Origin: an uncultured Clostridia bacterium
GTDB lineage: Bacteria > Bacillota > Clostridia > Christensenellales > Aristaeellaceae
DNA length: 16,772 nucleotides
Direction: 5' to 3'
Assembly (NCBI GenBank): GCA_947600345.1
Contig: CANQGC010000034.1
Coordinates: 1 to 16,772, forward strand
Part shown: positions 13,534 through 16,772 of the stretch, in pieces
Numbering within the stretch: position 1 is the stretch's first letter
Layout of the letters: each line of letters begins with the position of its first letter
Made by a program: the position numbers and the translations under genes
Notes under the pieces: generated by a model
Database searches by the model: none
Seen by the model: only the letters and a program-made list of their open reading frames with translations
What the model was told of the DNA's origin: nothing

Positions 13534-13570
13534 AAGCTCCCGGCCCATGGATTCATGGGGCCGGGAGCTT
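13534..13570. terminator. Shared hairpin between convergent genes
   Basis: AAGCTCCCGGCCCATG (13534-13549), a GATT loop, then its inverted complement with one extra G (13554-13570). Long GC-rich stem with short T or A ends, placed between the converging dipeptidase and uvrA-like genes. It probably stops transcription from both sides, though the T-runs are weak. Confidence 0.65.
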
Positions 13571-13647
13571 TGCGTCGGTGCCCCATCGTCTCCTTGCTCT
13601 TTAGCGCGCCTCAAACGAGCGAACCGTCGCTTCGCGCCGAAGATCGT

Positions 13648-16155
13648 TCAGAGGTACCTGCCGGTGACGCTCGTGGGGCTTCGCCGGATTTGCTCCGGCG
13701 TGCCGGTGGCGACGATCCTGCCGCCCTGCTCTCCGCCGCCGGGGCCCAGGTCGACCACGTAGTCGGCGCTGCGGATCACGTCCAGATCGTGCTCGATGAC
13801 GATCACCGTCGCGCCGTTGTCGATCAGCGTCTGGAAGACAGTAAGCAGCGTGCGCACGTCCAGCGGGTGCAGGCCGATGGTCGGCTCGTCGAACACGAAG
13901 AGCGAATCCGACTGCCCTCTCCCCATCTCGCTGGCCAGCTTGAGCCGCTGGGCCTCACCGCCGGACAGGCTGGGCGTCTCCTCGCCGAGCGTGAGGTAGC
14001 CCAGGCCCACGTCCCGAAGCGTCGAGAGCCGGGAGTGCACCAGCTTCAGATCCGCGCACTGGGGCAGCGCCTCGTCCACGCTCATCGCCATCAGCTCGGG
14101 CAGCGAGCGCGCCTCGCCGTTCTTGCGCATCCGCTTGATGGAGAACGCATCCGGCGCGTAGCGGGAACCGTTGCAGTCCGGGCAGGGGATGTTCACGTCG
14201 GGCAGGAACTGCACGTCCAGGCTGATGGAGCCAGTGCCGTCGCAGGTGGGACAGCGCAGGCGGCCCGTGTTGTAGGAGAAGTCGCCCGCCTTCCAGCCGC
14301 CGGCCTTCGCGCCGGGCGTGCGGGCGTAGACCTTGCGCAGCTCGTCGTGGACGTTGGCGTAGGTGGCGACCGTGGAGCGCACGTTGATGCCGATGGGCGT
14401 GGCGTCGATCAGCTTCACCTGGCGGATGCCCTCCGCCGAGACCGCGCGCACGTGCCCCGGCAGCCTGCCGCCGGAGATGCTCGCCTCCAGCGCGGGAATC
14501 AGGCTCTCCAGCACCATCGTGGTCTTGCCGGAGCCAGACACGCCGGTGACGACCGACAGCCGCCCCTTCGGAAAGCGCACCTTCAATGGCTGCACCGTGT
14601 GGATCGGGCCGGTGGACATGGAGACCTCCCCCAGCTCGAACAGCCGCTCCGGGGGCGTCACGGGCCGCAGCGGCGTTCGATCCGCGTCCGCCAGGAAGGG
14701 GCCGATGCGGGAGGCGGGATTTCGCTCCAGCTCCTCCACCTTCCCCTGGGCGATGACGCGCCCGCCGTCCGCGCCCGCGCCGGGGCCGAGCTCGATGATC
14801 CAGTCCGCCCGGGAGAGCACGTGGGTGTCGTGGTCCACCAGCACGATGGAGTTGCCGTCGGCCACCAGGTCGTCCATCACGCCGGCCAGGCCCTCGATGT
14901 TGCAGGGGTGCAGGCCGATGGAGGGCTCGTCCAGCACGTAGAGCACGCCGGTGGTGCGGTTGCGCACGGCCCGGGCCAGCTGCATCCGCTGGCGCTCGCC
15001 GGTGGAGAGCGTGGAGGCGGCGCGGTCGAGGGTCAGGTACGAGAGTCCGAGATCGACCAGCCGCTTCGCCGTGTGCTGGAAGGCGTCGCAGATGCTCTGC
15101 GCCATCGGGCGCATGGGCTCCGGAAGGGAGCCCGGCACGCCGTCCACCCAGCCGATCAGCTGATCCAGCGTCATCTCACAGGCTTGATCCAGCGAGATGC
15201 CCCGCAGCCTCGGCGCTCTGGCCGCTTCGCTCAGGCGCGTGCCCTTGCACGCCGGGCAGGGGCCCTGGCGCAGGAACTTCTCCACGCGCTTCATGCCCTT
15301 TTCGTCCTTGACCTTGCTGAGCGCGTTCTCGACGGTGTAGACCGCGTTGTAGTACGTGAAGTCCATCTCACCGGCGGTGTTGGTCTTCTCGTTGTGGTAG
15401 AGCAGGTGGTACTTCTTCGCCGGGCCGTGGAACACGGCCTCCTTCTCCCGCTCGGTCAGGTCGCGAAAGGGCACGTCGGTGCGCACGCCCAGGTGGTCCC
15501 GGGCGATGTCCTTCATCAGCGACCACATCAGCTGCTGCCAGGGCAGCACCGCGCCCTGGTCGATGGTCAGCGAATCGTCGAGCACCAGGCTGTCCTCGTC
15601 CACGGTGCGCACCACGCCGGTGCCCGCGCACTCCGGGCAGGCTCCGGCGCTGTTGAACGCCAGCTCCTCGGCGGCGGGCGCGCGCACGACTTCGCCGCAG
15701 ACCGGGCAGCGAATCTCCCGCTCAGCGGCGACGTCCAGCGTGGGCTCCTGGTAGTGGCCGTTCGGGCAGCGGTGGCTGGCCAGGCGCGAGAACATCAGTC
15801 GCAGGCTGTTGAGCAGCTCGGTGGAGGTTCCGAAGGTGCTGCGCATGCCCGGCACGCCGGGCCGCTGGTGCAGCGCCAGCGCGGCGGGCACGTAGCGCAC
15901 CTCGTCCACCTGGGCGCTGGCGGCCTGGGTCATCCTGCGGCGGGTGTATGTGGAGAGGGCTTCGAGGTAGCGCCTCGAGCCCTCCGCGTAGAGCACGCCG
16001 AGGGCCAGGGAAGACTTCCCTGACCCGGACACGCCCGCGACGCCCACCACGCGGTTGAGCGGCACGTCGACGTCGACGCTCTTTAAGTTGTGCACCCGCG
16101 CGCCGCGAACCTCCACGCAGCGCGGGGCGTCCGTTCTCCAATCCGATCTCGCCAA
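13648..16155 (-). CDS. UvrA2-type excinuclease ABC subunit A-like ATPase lacking the UvrB-binding domain
   Basis: Twin ABC ATPase of the UvrA family, 835 aa. Walker A motifs GVSGSGKS (41-48) and GVSGSGKT (538-545), signatures LSTGERQ (383-389) and LSGGEAQ (730-736), and Walker B segments ending LDEPSIGLH and FDEPTIGLH are intact. Zinc cysteine pairs are seen at C150/C153, C173/C176, C300/C303, C635/C638 and C658/C661. In UvrA1 about 120 residues (the UvrB-binding domain) lie between the first CP..C pair and the ACPEC element. Here only about 20 separate CPNG (130) from CPVC (150), so that domain is missing, as in UvrA2 and DrrC-type proteins. It may bind damaged or drug-bound DNA without recruiting UvrB. 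Start taken as TTG at 16155, nine bases after AGGAAGGGG and 6 bp after the upstream stop codon. A GTG 13 codons in is possible. Confidence 0.92.
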   Translation of the reverse strand: MARSDWRTDAPRCVEVRGARVHNLKSVDVDVPLNRVVGVAGVSGSGKSSLALGVLYAEGSRRYLEALSTYTRRRMTQAASAQVDEVRYVPAALALHQRPGVPGMRSTFGTSTELLNSLRLMFSRLASHRCPNGHYQEPTLDVAAEREIRCPVCGEVVRAPAAEELAFNSAGACPECAGTGVVRTVDEDSLVLDDSLTIDQGAVLPWQQLMWSLMKDIARDHLGVRTDVPFRDLTEREKEAVFHGPAKKYHLLYHNEKTNTAGEMDFTYYNAVYTVENALSKVKDEKGMKRVEKFLRQGPCPACKGTRLSEAARAPRLRGISLDQACEMTLDQLIGWVDGVPGSLPEPMRPMAQSICDAFQHTAKRLVDLGLSYLTLDRAASTLSTGERQRMQLARAVRNRTTGVLYVLDEPSIGLHPCNIEGLAGVMDDLVADGNSIVLVDHDTHVLSRADWIIELGPGAGADGGRVIAQGKVEELERNPASRIGPFLADADRTPLRPVTPPERLFELGEVSMSTGPIHTVQPLKVRFPKGRLSVVTGVSGSGKTTMVLESLIPALEASISGGRLPGHVRAVSAEGIRQVKLIDATPIGINVRSTVATYANVHDELRKVYARTPGAKAGGWKAGDFSYNTGRLRCPTCDGTGSISLDVQFLPDVNIPCPDCNGSRYAPDAFSIKRMRKNGEARSLPELMAMSVDEALPQCADLKLVHSRLSTLRDVGLGYLTLGEETPSLSGGEAQRLKLASEMGRGQSDSLFVFDEPTIGLHPLDVRTLLTVFQTLIDNGATVIVIEHDLDVIRSADYVVDLGPGGGEQGGRIVATGTPEQIRRSPTSVTGRYL

Positions 16156-16161
16156 GCGATC

Positions 16162-16772
16162 CTACCCCTTCCTTCTGGCGCGAATGGCCTCGCGCAGGCG
16201 CTGCATCGCCTCGGCGTGCCGGGCGCTCTTCATGTTCGGGAAGGCCTCCAGCAGGCGGCGGTGGCCGAAGTGGGACTCCTGCAGCAGCGCCTCACTCTTC
16301 GCCCGCAGCTCGGCGAGTCGCCGCTCCAGTTCGGCCTTGCGGGCCTCGAGCCCGGCCCTGCGCTCCTCCACGCGCTCCTTCGCGGCCTCGTAGCGCGCTT
16401 CGACGCGCTCCTTCTCCGCCTCGTAGCGCTCCTTCTCGGCCTCGTACTTCTCCTTGGCGGAGAGCGTGCGCTCGGCGATGTTCTCGCCCATCTCGTCGGA
16501 GATGGCGCGCATGTCCTTCGCGAGCTCGGTCAGCTTCGTCAGCCGGTCGCTCAGCTTGCGGATCGCCACCAGCGTAGCCGCCAGGTCGACGAGGAACGCC
16601 ACGCCAAACAGCGCGCAGAGTATGTAGGCCACGACCTCCGGCAGCCTCCGCACCAGCGCGAACAGCGGCGCGTGAATCCACTTGAGGATCACCACGCAGG
16701 CCGCGCCCCAGATGAAGGAGAACAGCAGGCAGACGTAGCCGCCGATGTTGAGCGGCATCTTCGAATAATCCC
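16162..16772 (-). CDS. CmpB-family membrane protein (putative ABC-transporter type IV), C-terminal part
   Basis: Only the C-terminal 202 residues are in the window; the frame is open to the right edge. The first residues, DYS-x-MPLNIGGYVCLLFS-x-xWG, fit the conserved segment of the clostridial 'putative ABC-transporter type IV' (CmpB, PF06541) family, so the Met at 16758 is internal, not a start. Two membrane spans remain (about the first 30 residues, and around VVAYILCALFGVAFLVDL). A long, highly charged coiled coil rich in Glu, Lys and Arg follows (KEKYEAEKERYEAEKERVEA and similar), then a basic tail ending RARRKG. The tail is longer and more repetitive than I expect for this family. The molecular role is unknown. 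The stop codon is 6 bp from the UvrA2 start, so the genes are probably translationally coupled. Confidence 0.82.
   Translation of the reverse strand, partial: DYSKMPLNIGGYVCLLFSFIWGAACVVILKWIHAPLFALVRRLPEVVAYILCALFGVAFLVDLAATLVAIRKLSDRLTKLTELAKDMRAISDEMGENIAERTLSAKEKYEAEKERYEAEKERVEARYEAAKERVEERRAGLEARKAELERRLAELRAKSEALLQESHFGHRRLLEAFPNMKSARHAEAMQRLREAIRARRKG

Noticed and set aside
13444..16023. 859-codon plus-strand frame opposite the uvrA-like gene
   Set aside because: Antisense shadow of a gene with all UvrA motifs intact; no recognisable protein features of its own.

Overview
The window is GC-rich apart from one AT-rich island (about 3660-3990). It is dense with minus-strand genes that have strong AGGAGG-type ribosome binding sites. 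Secreted SH3b and Ig-like proteins with Glu/Pro/Thr-rich linkers, a GHKL-type kinase, a CmpB-family membrane protein and double-glycine leader peptides together suggest a high-GC, gut-type member of the Clostridia (Bacillota). That placement is inference; no rRNA or other phylogenetic marker is present.

Region 1 (1-2300, minus strand): two genes for exported proteins. The first in transcription order encodes 199 aa with one C-terminal Ig-like domain. The second encodes a three-SH3b-domain protein that runs off the left edge.

Region 2 (2323-3852): a compact 1.53-kb cassette. A tyrosine recombinase gene lies between two inverted copies (23 of 24 positions identical) of a site built as 7-bp arm, 7-bp spacer, 7-bp arm, the usual layout of a tyrosine-recombinase core site. 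Inside are short direct repeats that could be arm-binding sites, and one near-consensus promoter (TTGACC, 17 bp, TATAAT) pointing out through the right-hand site. In the orientation seen here, that site plus a T-run forms an intrinsic terminator. If the segment were inverted, the promoter would point at the two secreted-protein genes of region 1, for which I see no other promoter. I read this as a candidate phase-variation switch that encodes its own recombinase; a minimal integrative element is the main alternative.

Region 3 (3861-4232): no gene; palindromes, a plus-strand terminator and the minus-strand terminator of the next operon.

Region 4 (4233-12573, minus strand): an apparent five-gene operon. 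From a promoter near 12550 it encodes two small related four-cysteine peptides (one with a double-glycine leader), a multi-membrane-span GHKL histidine kinase with a large extracytoplasmic domain, a secreted 1419-aa protein of 36 Sel1-like repeats, and a condensation-domain/acyltransferase-fold protein. No response regulator, peptide-processing transporter or maturase is in the window. The grouping suggests an uncharacterised peptide-linked sensing system.

Region 5 (12636-13570, plus strand): a divergently transcribed, exported VanX-family dipeptidase with its own promoter, ending at a hairpin shared with the convergent operon.

Region 6 (13648-16772, minus strand): the C-terminal part of a CmpB-family membrane protein with a charged coiled-coil tail, followed closely by a UvrA2-type double-ABC ATPase that lacks the UvrB-binding domain.
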